This document shows positions 1 to 12,500 of a DNA stretch of 64,000 nt, piece after piece. Every line of letters starts with the position of its first letter. The first letter of the stretch is position 1. The position numbers were made by a program, and so were the translations under genes. The notes beneath the pieces were generated by a model. It did no database searches. It was not told the origin of the DNA and was given only the letters and a program-made list of their open reading frames with translations. This DNA comes from Stromatinia cepivora (lineage: Eukaryota; Ascomycota; Leotiomycetes; Helotiales; Sclerotiniaceae), in assembly GCA_014898415.1 (NCBI GenBank), contig RCTD01000001.1, positions 372,001-436,000 on the forward strand, in the 5' to 3' direction.

Positions 1-17
1 TCCAGAAAAACAATCAA

Positions 18-140
18 ATTAATCCTATCTTATCTCATTATATTTAATTATATCATATTCAATCACGTTATATCTCATTTTGTTATGCTCAATTGTATTA
101 TACCCAATCGCGTTATATTCAATCGTGTTATACCCATATC
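18..140. repeat. Degenerate 15-bp minisatellite
   Basis: About eight imperfect tandem copies of a 15-bp unit resembling AATCGTGTTATATTC. On the minus strand the period shows as pentapeptide repeats (YNTIE, YNAIG, YNVIE and similar). Differences between units are mainly C/T, as expected for a repeat exposed to RIP. The left limit is the window edge region, so the true length is unknown. Confidence 0.7.
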
Positions 141-149
141 GAAAAAGAT

Positions 150-3100
150 CTATTATCAGTGAACGATGATTATGATGCAAATAGTACCCAATTAATACAA
201 TCAATAGTTCAAGATCATTCAAATCATAATATTCAGATCATCGTTAATACAGTTGTAACAAAGATCCGAAAAGAATTAAATAATTTTGAAAGTGTATATA
301 CTTTATTATAAATATCAAACGACTTCGAAAATTTATATAACAAAATAAAGTATTTCGAAGAAGATCTTTGAATTCAAACTTCGAGAATAATAATTATTAT
401 CAAGAAAATGATATAATCCAATCGTTTTCTGATATTTTGTTTTAGAATAATCCGTTTAAATTTAAGAATTGAAGATAGAATTAACGATCAGTTTATTATA
501 AATCTCAAAAGCTATATTTTTTAATATTATAATACTTACAAAATTATAGATTGATAACAAAAACAAGAATGATGATTAAAAGCGAAAAGATTGATAAATA
601 ATTACTGAAATGATTAATTCTATTATAAATTGTCTTCTGAAAATCTAGGATTAGAAAACCTTTTTTATTTATTCAATTTTAAAGTATATATTGAAAAGAT
701 ATTACAAATTGAAATATATTTTAATTTTATAACAATTATTAATTATTATTTCAATATTGCTTCGAATTTGGGAAAAAAGAAACATTAAAACATTATCTCT
801 AATTTGATGAAGATTTTATACAACAAAGTATCTATTATTTCAAATCTATTAGTACTTTTTGATCCTATATTTTTTGTAAATTATATTTTAAATTGAAAAT
901 GAGTATTATCTATTTATCACTTTTAGAAAATGATTTTGATTTGATATTTATATAATTATAATACTATTTGTACTAATTTGAAGTTTGATATAATTTCAAT
1001 AATGAAAATCATTGTAAAAAAATTAGATTAGGAAAATTGTAGTTTATTTAATTGTCTTGCAATAAAATACAAGTTTTTTTCAAAAAGTAGTTTAGAAATT
1101 ATGAAACTTATCAATATATTTAATAATTTATTTAGATGAATATTATAAGTTATAAAATGAGCGAATATATAATGTATTTCCTTTTAGAAAACGAAAGATA
1201 GATATTGAATCTGAATCAATTTTCTCAATTTCATATCAAATCAAGAAACTATTTATTAGTATATTTTTATTAAACTTTAATTATAAATATAAAAAGATAT
1301 CAATATCAAATTTTAAAGTTTATCAATTTCTATAGAATATTGTACTATCATTCCCTAATCCATAATTACTTATTCCTTATCAAGAATTTATTATTGATAT
1401 TAATTCGATTATACTTTATATCAATATTTCTATAGATATATTATTGAATCCAATAGATTATATTATAGGATCCTTACAAAACCAGTAATTATCAACAATC
1501 GGAAATTCATTTATCCAAATCACCAATAAAACGATATTCAATAATTATAAACAGAATCCTATTACTAATGAATAAACTGAAATTGAAAATAACAAATTCC
1601 AAATAAAGGGTTTAGAGCCACTAGCCAAAACGGATTATCTATTTAACAAACAAAGATAGAATAATTCAATTTCAAATTCTGATTCATCTTTTTCCTAACC
1701 ATCCAATATCGTTATATATGTCCAAAAAGAAGCGATCAGAAATTTACTTTTAGGAGATATAAATATGAATATAATATTTCAGATAGAAAGTATTTGTTAG
1801 TTTATAGATATAATAAAAAGAAATACCTTTGCCAATTTTAATGGAATTGCGAATAAAAGAAAAGATAAGAATAAATATATATATATTTTCGAATTGAGGT
1901 TGATAATATTGGATATAGAAATCGAGTTTGTATATAATAATCTACAAAAAGAGAAACTGGATAGCAATCTCGAAGGATTATTTTGTATTTTTATATTAAC
2001 TAAATTTCAATCAGATTTAAAAAATCATCAATAATATATTATAATGATATTTCTTTGAGATTGAGAACAAAATATTATATTCTTTATTATTGTTGATTAT
2101 TAGACTGGATTCAATATTATTGGAATATTTGATTTGCAATATTTATTATTAATTATATTTCCTTGAAGCTTGGTTCAGTCATTTGCAAATATATTAACAA
2201 ATAGATTAAATCTTTTGGAATCCTTTTTATATAAAGGAATAATATATAATAAGATATACAAATCAATATCTGGATTTTGTTATTCTTATATTTATATATT
2301 TTCCTTTGATGATATTAATAATGATAATATTATATTCTCTATTATAATTGATTTATATTCGGGATTAAAATTGTTGAATATATTAAGATTATAAAGAATA
2401 AAATAGAATTCGGATTGTTTTGCTAAATTGTTTTATCAAATACTTTGTAATAACTTTCTGGCCTTTTTTCATAAAATATATATTCATAATTCATCTTGAG
2501 ATCGAATTTCTGTTTAGCTTTATTACTACCCCGATCCGTTAATGTATTCTTTGTTGTTCGATTAAAGATTGTGATCTATTCTTTTTGAATTTAATTGTTT
2601 TATTATAATCGTTTTTTTCGATACTTATAGTTTGAAAATCTGATAGTTTTATAGATATAGTTATTATATTGATATAATAGATATAATAATCTCGTAAAAA
2701 GAAAAATATCGTAGATAAGAGAAAAGGATGTTGTGAACGAACAGAAAGGTTGTATTCTGTGATGAAATTGTATTACGATCAGTAATAGTATAGTAGCAGA
2801 AGTGTAACAGTAGATACGCATTACTCTATATACCCCTTTTAAAGCATGGATGGATGAATGAGGATGGTTAAGGTAGAATTTGGACGTGTCTCTTGAAGCT
2901 TGACAAGGTGTGGTTGTTGGATTTGTCCGCTACACAGTTAGCAATACCGGCAGATATAAATAGCGGAATATATGCCGCTCTGTAGATTCTTTTGATCGAA
3001 ATAAAGTTGATATGAATGTTTGATGGTTCAGAATAAGGATGATTGTTCAATATAAAGTTGAAGGAAATATAATATTAAGAATAAAAATAAAGTATATTTT

Positions 3101-3928
3101 TATACTTATATAATTTGCTTAACAATTTGATAGAATCCGAAAAGATTGTTAATATAATCAAGCAATTATATCTTAAAATACAATCATTATTTTGATCTAG
3201 GTTTAATCAAATCTCAAATTAAATATATATTCTATAACTTTGTATCTTTTTGGAATTATTGATGGAATTCTAATTCAACTATTGCGATCTATAACTACAA
3301 ATAAAAAACAATCGGAGATTGAAAACCTTATATCTATCTATCCTCTACATACTATACATTAAATTTTCAGCCACTTTTATTATCAAGCTATATAATACAA
3401 AACATAAAATACTATGATTAATATTTTCATAAAAGTATTATATAAAGCTATCTTATCGATCCTATATATTATTATATATTATCTAATAATAATATAATAT
3501 TATAATAAACAATAGATTGAAAACAATATCAGTTTTGCTTGATATCTCTATTTGTCTTTACCAAAGGCACAAATAAATTATAACTTACAAACTGGATTAT
3601 ACCTTGATATGATAAAAATGGTAAAAGAAGATAAATATCAATGATTATAGTATTATATCATTATTTATATAATTTAATAAATGAATTAATTTGCTTTTTA
3701 TATAATACAAAGATATAGATATAAGGTTATACATTATTCTTATAGAAATATCAATAATGATAATAATATACAGTATAATAATACAAAAAGAGAATATATA
3801 TAATAAATAAAAAGAAATATAAAAGTAATTGATCTATATAATCATCAATTATTATCATCGAAATCTAAATACCCTTATACTTTCCTCTTCTTTCTATATT
3901 CTATTTAAAAGAATCTTATTTTGTATAA
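150..3928. other. AT-rich stretch without recognisable gene
   Basis: No frame gives a recognisable domain. The interval is RIP-like AT-rich DNA apart from a GC-richer island at about 2,820-3,060. That island contains a 60-codon minus-strand frame without similarity I can name. The island may be single-copy sequence trapped between mutated repeats. Confidence 0.5.
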
Positions 3929-4447
3929 TTGCTTGATATATTTATAATAATAAGAGATATTTTATCGCAATATATCCCAGATTATATTGTATATAATCAT
4001 TTAGTAATCAATATTAATTTAAACAAAAAGCCTTGGATTGATATTTATCCTTCAATCCTGAATCCGATAATTCGAGTATCTATTTATGATTCGATTAATC
4101 AATTCCTTAGTCTGAAGCAGTATCTATTTCCAAATCCAGCTATTTTAGTATTATATACTATAGATATCAGCGAATCCGATTATCTTGAACGATATATTCA
4201 TTCATTAAATAATCTCAATAAAATCTATATCCAGTAAGAAAACAATACAATTCGAGATTTTTTCCAAAATATTGCTTTTCCTGTTTCCCTTGTTTGGAAC
4301 AAAACATTTTTCCAGGAAAGATCAGAATCAGATATTTCAGATCTAATATATTATAACAAAACCATAAATCAGTTATATTTATAGATAATAATTGAATCGA
4401 TAGAAAATGAGAAATATAAAGTGATAGAAGAATTGAAATAATATAAT
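3929..4447 (+). pseudogene. Unidentified plus-strand gene remnant split by copia A
   Basis: An open frame of 102 codons (3929-4237) has a TTG rather than ATG at its first listed codon. It continues past in-frame stops (such as TAA where CAA could have stood) to the copia A insertion point. If copia A (4453-28484) and one copy of its GTAAT duplication are removed, the same frame resumes at 28,490 and runs to about 28,630 as Lys/Arg-rich sequence. The protein is hydrophobic with a segment near PAILVLYTIDISESDYLERY. I do not recognise the family. It may belong to an older transposon or a RIP-inactivated gene. Confidence 0.4.
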
Positions 4448-4452
4448 GTAAT

Positions 4453-4761
4453 TATCACGGGATAGTATGATTACAGAGCACTTTCAGGGATCGGGGAATA
4501 GGTGGTACATATAATTGATAGAGTAAAAGAATTAAATGACTTGCCTTTGATTATATAAATCAAAAGTTGTATATATAGAATAAATGAATGATTATTTAAT
4601 TGATATATATTTTAATTAGGCTAAATCTTTGTTTATTAGGATATCAGGATTATCTTATCAATTGATAGATTGATGAAGGCTAATAAATCCTTTATTCTGA
4701 TTGGAAAATATATACTTTGATTCTTTATAAGATATAAAGGATTATAAAGCTTTTTGTGATA
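4453..4761 (-). repeat. Copia A left LTR (3' LTR)
   Basis: 309 bp, starting TATCACGG and ending TTGTGATA on the plus strand. It is homologous to the LTRs at 7333, 15323 and 28176. On the minus strand it reads TG...A with the terminal inverted repeat typical of LTRs. The preceding five bases GTAAT are the target duplication. Confidence 0.92.
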
Positions 4762-5559
4762 TATTCCTCAAATCGAAAAGCGATCTGAAACAAATGGAAA
4801 AATATAGAAAATAACAATTCATATGATTCGTGAATGAATATATAAAATGATTATAAATAAATATCAATAAAGAAATAATATAACATATAAATCTGAAATG
4901 ATTCTGATATCTTTAAAATAAAAAAGAATTTGAATATATATAAATCACAAATTTCTCTTGATCTTCGGTTTGCTATTTATAATATTCTTCGAAATCAAGA
5001 TTTTGAATAATAAAAAGAAAGTTTTCTATTAGGAGAATATAGATAAATGATCGATCCTGCAATATAGCAATTGAAAATGTATATAATTGCTAGATTATAA
5101 TATATTGATCGTGATAGCGAAATAAAATAAGTAAATTTTTTAAAGATATATAGATCTCTTTTTCATATTTTCGTTTTTGTTTTAATTAAATTCTTATTGA
5201 TCATTATTATATTTAAGATTTCAGAATCTAAGAAAATTAAACAAGCGAATCTCAATTGTATTAAGCAAACAATAGTTGAAAAGAAAACTTTGAAAGAATC
5301 AAATGCAAAAGAAAATCCTAATATTTTTTCAAAGAACCAATAAATTGAACAAAGAGAATTAATGAATCTAATATAGATAATAAACCAAAATATCGATTTT
5401 TAAAAATATAATTTAATTAAATTTATTTTTAAAATAATATATAATCATTTATTTCAAAAACCGCTCTTCTTTATCAAAGGAATTACTATTCATCGTAATT
5501 AATTGTTTATTATAAATTTAAATAATAATTTGAAAATAGATTTCATTCTTGAATTCTAT

Positions 5560-6689
5560 CATATAATTGAAAGATTTTATTAATCCTATATTTATAATTA
5601 TCAAAGCAAAGATTGTTCAATAAAGAAAAGAAAAAAAAAAGAGTTTCTTTATTTAATAATAATAATCTATTCGATCCTTCGATATCAGGTTTTTCGGATA
5701 ATAAACCAAATAAAGAAAAGAGAAAAAAAAGATCATCGAAAATTGTTGACTTTTTAATCAAAACAAAAGATAAAAAAAGTTATAAAGAAAAAAATAATTA
5801 TTTATATATTCGATATATAAAGTTATTAATCATTGAAAAATATAATTTCTATAGCGAATACTTTATTGATTCTTTTAAATCGAATAATCATTAATATTGA
5901 AATTATAATATTTATCCATATACTCCTTTATCAACTTTCCTCCATTCTTTAATAGATTATTATATTATTATTTATCAGTAAAATTCGAAAATAAGTTTTT
6001 TATTTATCCTTTATCTTTATAATATATTAATCATTAATTATATAATCCAAATAAGAATATAGAATTATAATAAAGATAATATTGAAGATCAAGAAAAAGA
6101 GAGAAATTGTTCTTTTATCTTTATATCATCGTTTCTTTTTTTTTTCGTTATATTACTCATCGGAATCCTTGAAAAATCGAATGAAAGAAATACATTATAA
6201 TTTCGGAAAATAATAATAAAGATAAGAAAAAAAAAGTGATAAAAAAGAAAAGAAAAAAAAAATAGATAATATATCTAAAAAAAAAAGAAAAAAAGGATAA
6301 TCCTTTAATTTCTATAATACCAATAATACTAATAATTTTGATTATTTCAATTGTTCTTTATTTTTTGATTATTATAGATAATCTAAAGGTTTTTTTACTT
6401 GAACTTCAAATTATTGAATTTAAAAAGAAGTTTATTCTTTTTTAAGAATAGAAAAATGAAAAACGAAGAAATAATCGACCTTGATTATTCTTTGTTTCCT
6501 AATAGATATAAAATATACGAATTGAAATATATTATAGAAAAATACAATAGTTTAAAATATCAAATAGAACTTATTCCATTTATATCAAAGGGAAGAATTA
6601 TAAACTCCAGATTATCATTATTCAAACTTTATGATTATCATTATTCAAACTCTATAATCCTGTTATTTATATCTTGTAGATTGAAAAGG
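5560..6689 (+). pseudogene. Antisense extra ORF remnant of copia A
   Basis: Located between the 3' LTR and the end of pol, on the strand opposite to pol. Open segments at 5613-5894 (93 codons; Lys/Asn-rich with a basic KKKKR cluster) and from 6399 (107 codons, ending inside the gypsy LTR) align with plus-strand frames of copia B at 8461-8903 and about 9330-9580. Between the copies the changes are of RIP type, such as Glu to Lys, Asp to Asn and Gln to stop. Protein family not recognised; see the copia B copy. Confidence 0.45.
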
Positions 6690-6981
6690 TGTCAGAGTCA
6701 CAGATGGCAAAGAATCAATTAATCCTTAAACAACTATAAAACTTTTCATTATTCTTTTCTAATTAGAAGAACCTCTTTTCTTTTAAATCCAATAAAAAAC
6801 GATATCAGAACGATAACAAACTGTTGATTATATATTAGAGTTTAATGAATACAAAGATTTTACAAAGTTTTCTAATCAATCGATGATAGATCATTAATTA
6901 TATATTGGTCTTTAATAATGAAGTTATTTTTTTATAAAGATTTCTAATTTTACTAACAATATCCTTTCAATAATCATAATA
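6690..6981 (-). repeat. Gypsy left LTR (3' LTR)
   Basis: 292 bp, beginning TGTCAGAGTCACAG. Homologous end to end to 22161-22452, with differences almost all G/A or C/T (for example TGTCAGAGTC here against TATCAGAATT there). Confidence 0.9.
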
Positions 6982-7332
6982 GAATCTTCCCTTCGGAGCT
7001 TCGCTTTCAAGAAACTGATGAATTGCTGATCTATTTATAATTACAAAAAACCATCAATCAATAAAACAATTGCAATATAAAATGGTTTTCATATTACAAA
7101 CAAAAAGATAAACAACAACAATAACAATAACAAAAATATATATAATTTACTCTTTGAAAACTATATAAATCTATCGGAATTCCATTTTCGAAACTTCGTA
7201 CTTCGATATTGCAATTGTAATATCATATCTTAAAACTTTTTATTACTTTTTTCATTATATCTCAACCCTTTCCCGAATTGGCAGTATACTCGATTTATAT
7301 ACTTCTGCAATTTATATATCCAATATACTTTT
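6982..7332 (-). other. Gypsy internal 3' segment left of copia B
   Basis: 351 bp between the gypsy 3' LTR and the copia B insertion site. It contains the likely polypurine tract next to the LTR but no recognisable coding sequence. The last five bases CTTTT are the copia B target duplication, repeated at 15632-15636. Confidence 0.7.
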
Positions 7333-7641
7333 TATCACGGAATAGTATGATTACAGAGCACTTTCAGGGATCGGGGAATAGATGGTATATGTGATTGGTA
7401 AAGTAAAAGAATTGAATGATTTACCCTTGATTATATGAATCAAAAACTGTATATATAGAATAAATAAATAGTTATCTAGCCGATATACATTTTAATTAAA
7501 CTAGATCTCTGTTTATTAGAATATTAGGATCACCTTATCAATTAATAGATTGATAAGGGCTAATAGATCCTTTATTCTGATTGAAAAGCATATGTTTTGA
7601 TCCTTTGTAGGATATAGAGGATCACAGGGTTTTCCGTGATA
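7333..7641 (-). repeat. Copia B left LTR (3' LTR)
   Basis: 309 bp, starting TATCACGGAATAG and ending CCGTGATA. Closest in base content to an unmutated LTR of the four copies over its first 60 bp. Confidence 0.92.
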
Positions 7642-8460
7642 CATTTTTTAGATCGAAAAACGATCTGAAATAAATGGAAAGGTATAGAAAGTAGTAATTC
7701 ATATAATTCGTAAATGAATATGTAAGGCGATTATAGGCAGACATCAACAAAGGAATGGTGTAATGTATAAATCTAAAATGATTCTGGTATTTTTGGAATA
7801 AAGAAGAATTTGATTATATATAAATCGCAAATTTCTTTTGATATTCGATTTGCTATTTACGATATTCTTCGAAATCAAGATTTTGAATAATAAAAAGAAA
7901 GTTTTCCGTTGGGAGAATATAAATGAATAATCGATTCTGCAGTGTAACAATTGAGAATATATATAATTGCTAGATTACAACGTGTTGATTATAATAACGA
8001 AATAAAATGAATAAATTTTTAAAAATATATGGATCCTTTCTTCGTATTCTCGTTTTTGTTTTTAATCAAGTTTTTATTAATCATTATCATATCTAAGATT
8101 TCGGGGTTTAAGAAGGCTAAACAAGCGAATCTCAATTGTATTAAGCAAATAATGGTTGAGAAAAAAGTTTTGAGAAAATCGAATATAAGAAAAGATCTCA
8201 ATATTCTTTTAAGGGATTAACCAATCAAGTAGGGAGAATTAATAAGTTCAGTGTAGATAATGAATTAAGATATCGATCTTTAGGAATATAGTTTAACTAA
8301 ATCTGCTTTTAGAATAATGTGTAATCATTTATTTCAAAAACCACTTTCCTCTATCAAAGGAATTATTACTCGTCGTAATCAATTGTCTATTATAAATTCA
8401 GATAATAATTTGAAGATAGATTTCATTCTTGAATCCTGTTATATAATTGAAAGATTTTAT

Positions 8461-9590
8461 TAATCCTATATTTGTAATTATTGAGACAAAGATTATTCGA
8501 TGAAGGAAAGAAAAGAAAAAGGGTTTCTTCATCTAATAATAATAATCCATTTGATCCTTCGATATTGGATTTTTCGGATGATGAATTAGATGAAGAAGAG
8601 AGAGAAAAAAGGTCGTCGAAAGTTGTTGGTTCTCTAGTCAAAATAAGAGATGAAAGGAATTGTAAAGAAAGGAATGATCATTTATGTATTCGATATATGA
8701 AATCGTTGATTGCTGGAAAACATAATTTCCATAGTGAATACTTTGTTGATTCTTTCAAACCAAATAATCATCGATATTGGAATTATAATACTCATTTGTA
8801 TACTCCCTTACCAACTTTCCTTTATCTTTTGGTAAATTATTATATCATTGTTTATCAACAAAATTCAAAAATAAATTCTTTATTTATCCTTTTATTTTTA
8901 TAGTATATTAATTGTTAATTGTATAATCCAAATAAAAATACAGAATTACAATGAAAATAATACTGAAGATCGAGGAAAAAAAAGAAGTTGTTTTTTCGCC
9001 TCTGTATTATCATTTCCTTTTTCCTTATTATATTATTTATTAGAATTCTTAAAAGATTGAATAGAAGAAATATGTTGTAATTTCGGAGAGCAATAATAAA
9101 GATGAAAAAGAAAGAGTGGTAAAGAAAAAAAGGAGAAAAGAATAGATGATATATTTAAAGAAAAGGAAAAGAAAGGATAATCCTTTGGCTCTTATAATAT
9201 CGATAGTATTAATAATTTCAATTGCTCCAATTGCTTTAATTGTTCTTTGTTTTTTGATTATTACAAATAATCCAGAGATTCTTTTACTTAAACTTTAAGT
9301 TATTAAACTTAAAAAAAAGCTTATCCTTTTTCGAAAACAGAAAAATAAAGAATAGAGAAGTAATCAGCCTTGATTATTCTTTATTTTCCGATGGATATAG
9401 AGTATACAAATTGGAGTATATTATGGAAAAGTATAATGATCTGGAATACCAAATAGGATTTATTTCATTTATATTAAAGAAAAGAATTATGAATTCCAGA
9501 TTGTTATTATTCAAATTTTATAATCCAGATTGTTATTATTCAAGTTTTATAATCATTGTTATTTAAGTTTTATAATCCTATTATTCATAT
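8461..9590 (+). pseudogene. Antisense extra ORF remnant of copia B
   Basis: Copia B carries about 2 kb between the end of pol and its 3' LTR, which simple copia elements lack. On the strand opposite to pol this stretch holds a 140-codon open frame (8481-8903) with no true ATG. It has a basic cluster GKKRKRV, an Asn/Ser-rich stretch, an acidic DDELDEEEREK run and a hydrophobic C-terminal part. A further open stretch at about 9330-9580 has a helical, possibly coiled-coil LEYIMEKYNDLEYQ segment. The same frames are open in copia A. The family is not recognised. Antisense extra ORFs downstream of pol are known in some plant LTR elements; a match to those is not implied. Chance openness in AT-rich DNA is possible. 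Confidence 0.5.
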
Positions 9591-9594
9591 CTTA

Positions 9595-12500
9595 TAGATT
9601 AAAAAAAAATCAAAAGTATTCGAATTTTTGTTTTGTAAAGTTTTTAATGAATTCATCAACAATTATATCAGTAATCGATAAATAGATTATATAAAAATTC
9701 TCTTTTGAATATTCTTGATATAATTATATATTTTAGATATCTATATAATATAGTTTTATAATGATCCGTTTATTCTCACCAACTATCAATTTGATTGCTT
9801 ATTGGTTATTGCAGAAGATTGTTATAGGCTTTTTTATTGTTAAATTGATCTTTTTTAAGAAATATAAGATTGTTATAGTTTCTTTTAATATATATTCAAC
9901 TCCAAAAAACTTTGCTTTGGTAATCGAGATAATTATAATATTTTGTTTGGATGTTTTCTATATAACTAAACTATCGAAAAAGGATATAATATATTCCTAA
10001 AATGATCAATAAATATTTAAATTATTTATAAAAGAAGTATCTGAAAAAACAAAAAGTTGTGGTATTTGATTATCACTATATTGGATCGCGAAATACCTTG
10101 TATTCTATAGATATTGTAAACAATGATTGATAGCTTTTATATAATCGCTCGATAAATTGATCAAATAATGGTTCAATTGTAAAGCAACGAATGATATATC
10201 TGTTTTTATAATAATTGTAATATATAATATTGAGCTTATTTTCTTTTAATATATTTTTATAATATATATAGAAGCTTGATCCTGATTTTTCCGAAATACT
10301 ATTATCGAGAATAATATACTTACTATCCTATTTGTTATTTTGAATTTCTTAATAATCTTCTTAATATATATATTATAGATTAATTATAGCTTTTTCTTGA
10401 ATCGATTATAAAGTATATATATATCTAAAAACCATTTAATGTTTTTTAGATCTTATAGTTTATATACAGCTTTGATTCCTTTGATGATTTTTATAGTAAC
10501 TGATTTGTTTTTCTTATAATAAATAATCTGAATATTATTTACAAAGAAAAGAATTATAATAATATATTCTAAATTAATGTATAAATACAATTCCTTCTTA
10601 TATTATATCAATCCTAATTTCTTAAATGTCCAAATGAAATCCTTAAATTATATAATTGGGGAATTTTATAGATTATATAAAGTTTAATCGATTATAACAT
10701 TTTTATTTAGGATCTTATATCCATTAAATAGATAATATATAATTGAAGTATTGAAAGAATCATATAGAATATTGACGAAGGTATTGATTATATTATATTG
10801 CTTTATTTCGAGATTGTATTTAACAATAATTACTATTATGATTCGGAATGATCGGTTTGTTAATATAATAGTGTAAATAGTTTCAATAATACTCTTAACC
10901 TAAAGATCTCCTTATATTATTAAATATAAACAGTAACAAATGATTAAATCTTGATTATCGCATTTATACATAAATATCTATTGAAAAGGGATTGGTTTTA
11001 TAGATTCCGATCCAGAATCGATTTTACGCCAGGTTTTCCTAGCCTTAAGATTATTAACCTCAAAATCGCAGTCCTATTTGAATTAATATCTTATTTGATG
11101 ATCTTTTAATTGATAATAAAAACGAGGTAACTTTGGAATTACAAATATATAAATTCGAGGAAATAATATTGTTTGTAATCCATTAATCGTAAACCAAATA
11201 AAAAGCAATAATGATTTTGCTTCAATTCCAGTAGTAATTATATTATAAACTATTACAAATTGAGAATACTCTTTTATATCGTTCATTCTTTATTAATCAA
11301 ACTAGAATATAAAATAAAAATTATTTAAACAAGGTAAACCTATTAAATCTATTCTTTAAGATATAACAATTCTTATATAAAATCCAACATTGAGATCGCT
11401 CCCTTGATGACATTATTGTATATACAATTGCCTTTGTATACATACTAATTGCTTTGAAATACAAAAACTAAATGATTCTCGGAAAAAAGGTAACTCCGAA
11501 TAATAATTATATAATTGAAATTCAAACAGATTGATTTAAACCCTGAATATTTCAATCCTTATAATATAAATTCTCTTAAATATCTATTCGAGATTATAAA
11601 TCTATAAATCCTTTATAAATCGATCAAATGAATATATAGGGTATAATAATCTTTATAATGATTGGATTTCCTTTACAGAATACTTTGATTGATTATTCCA
11701 ATATATATACTTTCTTTTGAAATATTAAGGTTGATTGATTGGAATAATCTTTAAATCATTTTTATATATACCGCGAAGAATTTCGATAATATGATTAATA
11801 GATTCATACTTTATAATCCCTATATTAATATATTCGATAAAATCAAAATCTATATTATTATTATAAACATTTTTTTGAATAACACCAATATCTTTATCTA
11901 CAAGATATGATTACTCCTTAATAAAAAAATCAGCTTCTCCAATTTCTTTAATAAAAGAATTAACCAATGTTTGTATATCTTCATTATATATTTTATCCTC
12001 ATCATCTGAAGGATTAAATGAATTGGATAATCCTAGATCGACTTCTTTATTCCCATTATTACTCTCCAAATCTACATTTTCCTTTAAGACTAATTCGTTT
12101 GTAAACAATAAATCTGAAGTATATTTAATAAATAAATCAAAAACTTTTCGATCCATAAAAATAAATAGATAAATAAAGTCTTCATAATTATTCTTGTTTT
12201 AAATAATCATTCTATCCATTTCGATATAATCTTGTAAATCAAGAATTCTAATAAATTGCTTAAGCTTTTTTATAATATAAATATCGATTATTTAATTAAT
12301 AGAATTTATACAATAAATGAATTCCTTATTGAATATTATATTTCGAATAACAATAATTTTATCAAACTTAGATATCTATATATAATAAATCAATATACCT
12401 GAAATATAACTCACTAAATATCCAATATATATTCGAGGATTAGTTTTGTACCATTTCCTATTAATTCCAATTTCTCTATTCTTATTTAAAGGATAAACTC

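Noticed and set aside
8423..8641. Minus-strand frame in the copia extra module (sense to pol) as a possible gag or env-like gene
   Set aside because: Shorter than the antisense frame, ends in low-complexity Ser/Leu runs, and is the mirror of the Lys/Asn-rich plus frame; no retroelement motif.
9761..10000. Plus-strand 79-codon hydrophobic frame as a membrane protein
   Set aside because: It is the reverse complement of the copia RNase H region, whose motifs read clearly on the minus strand.
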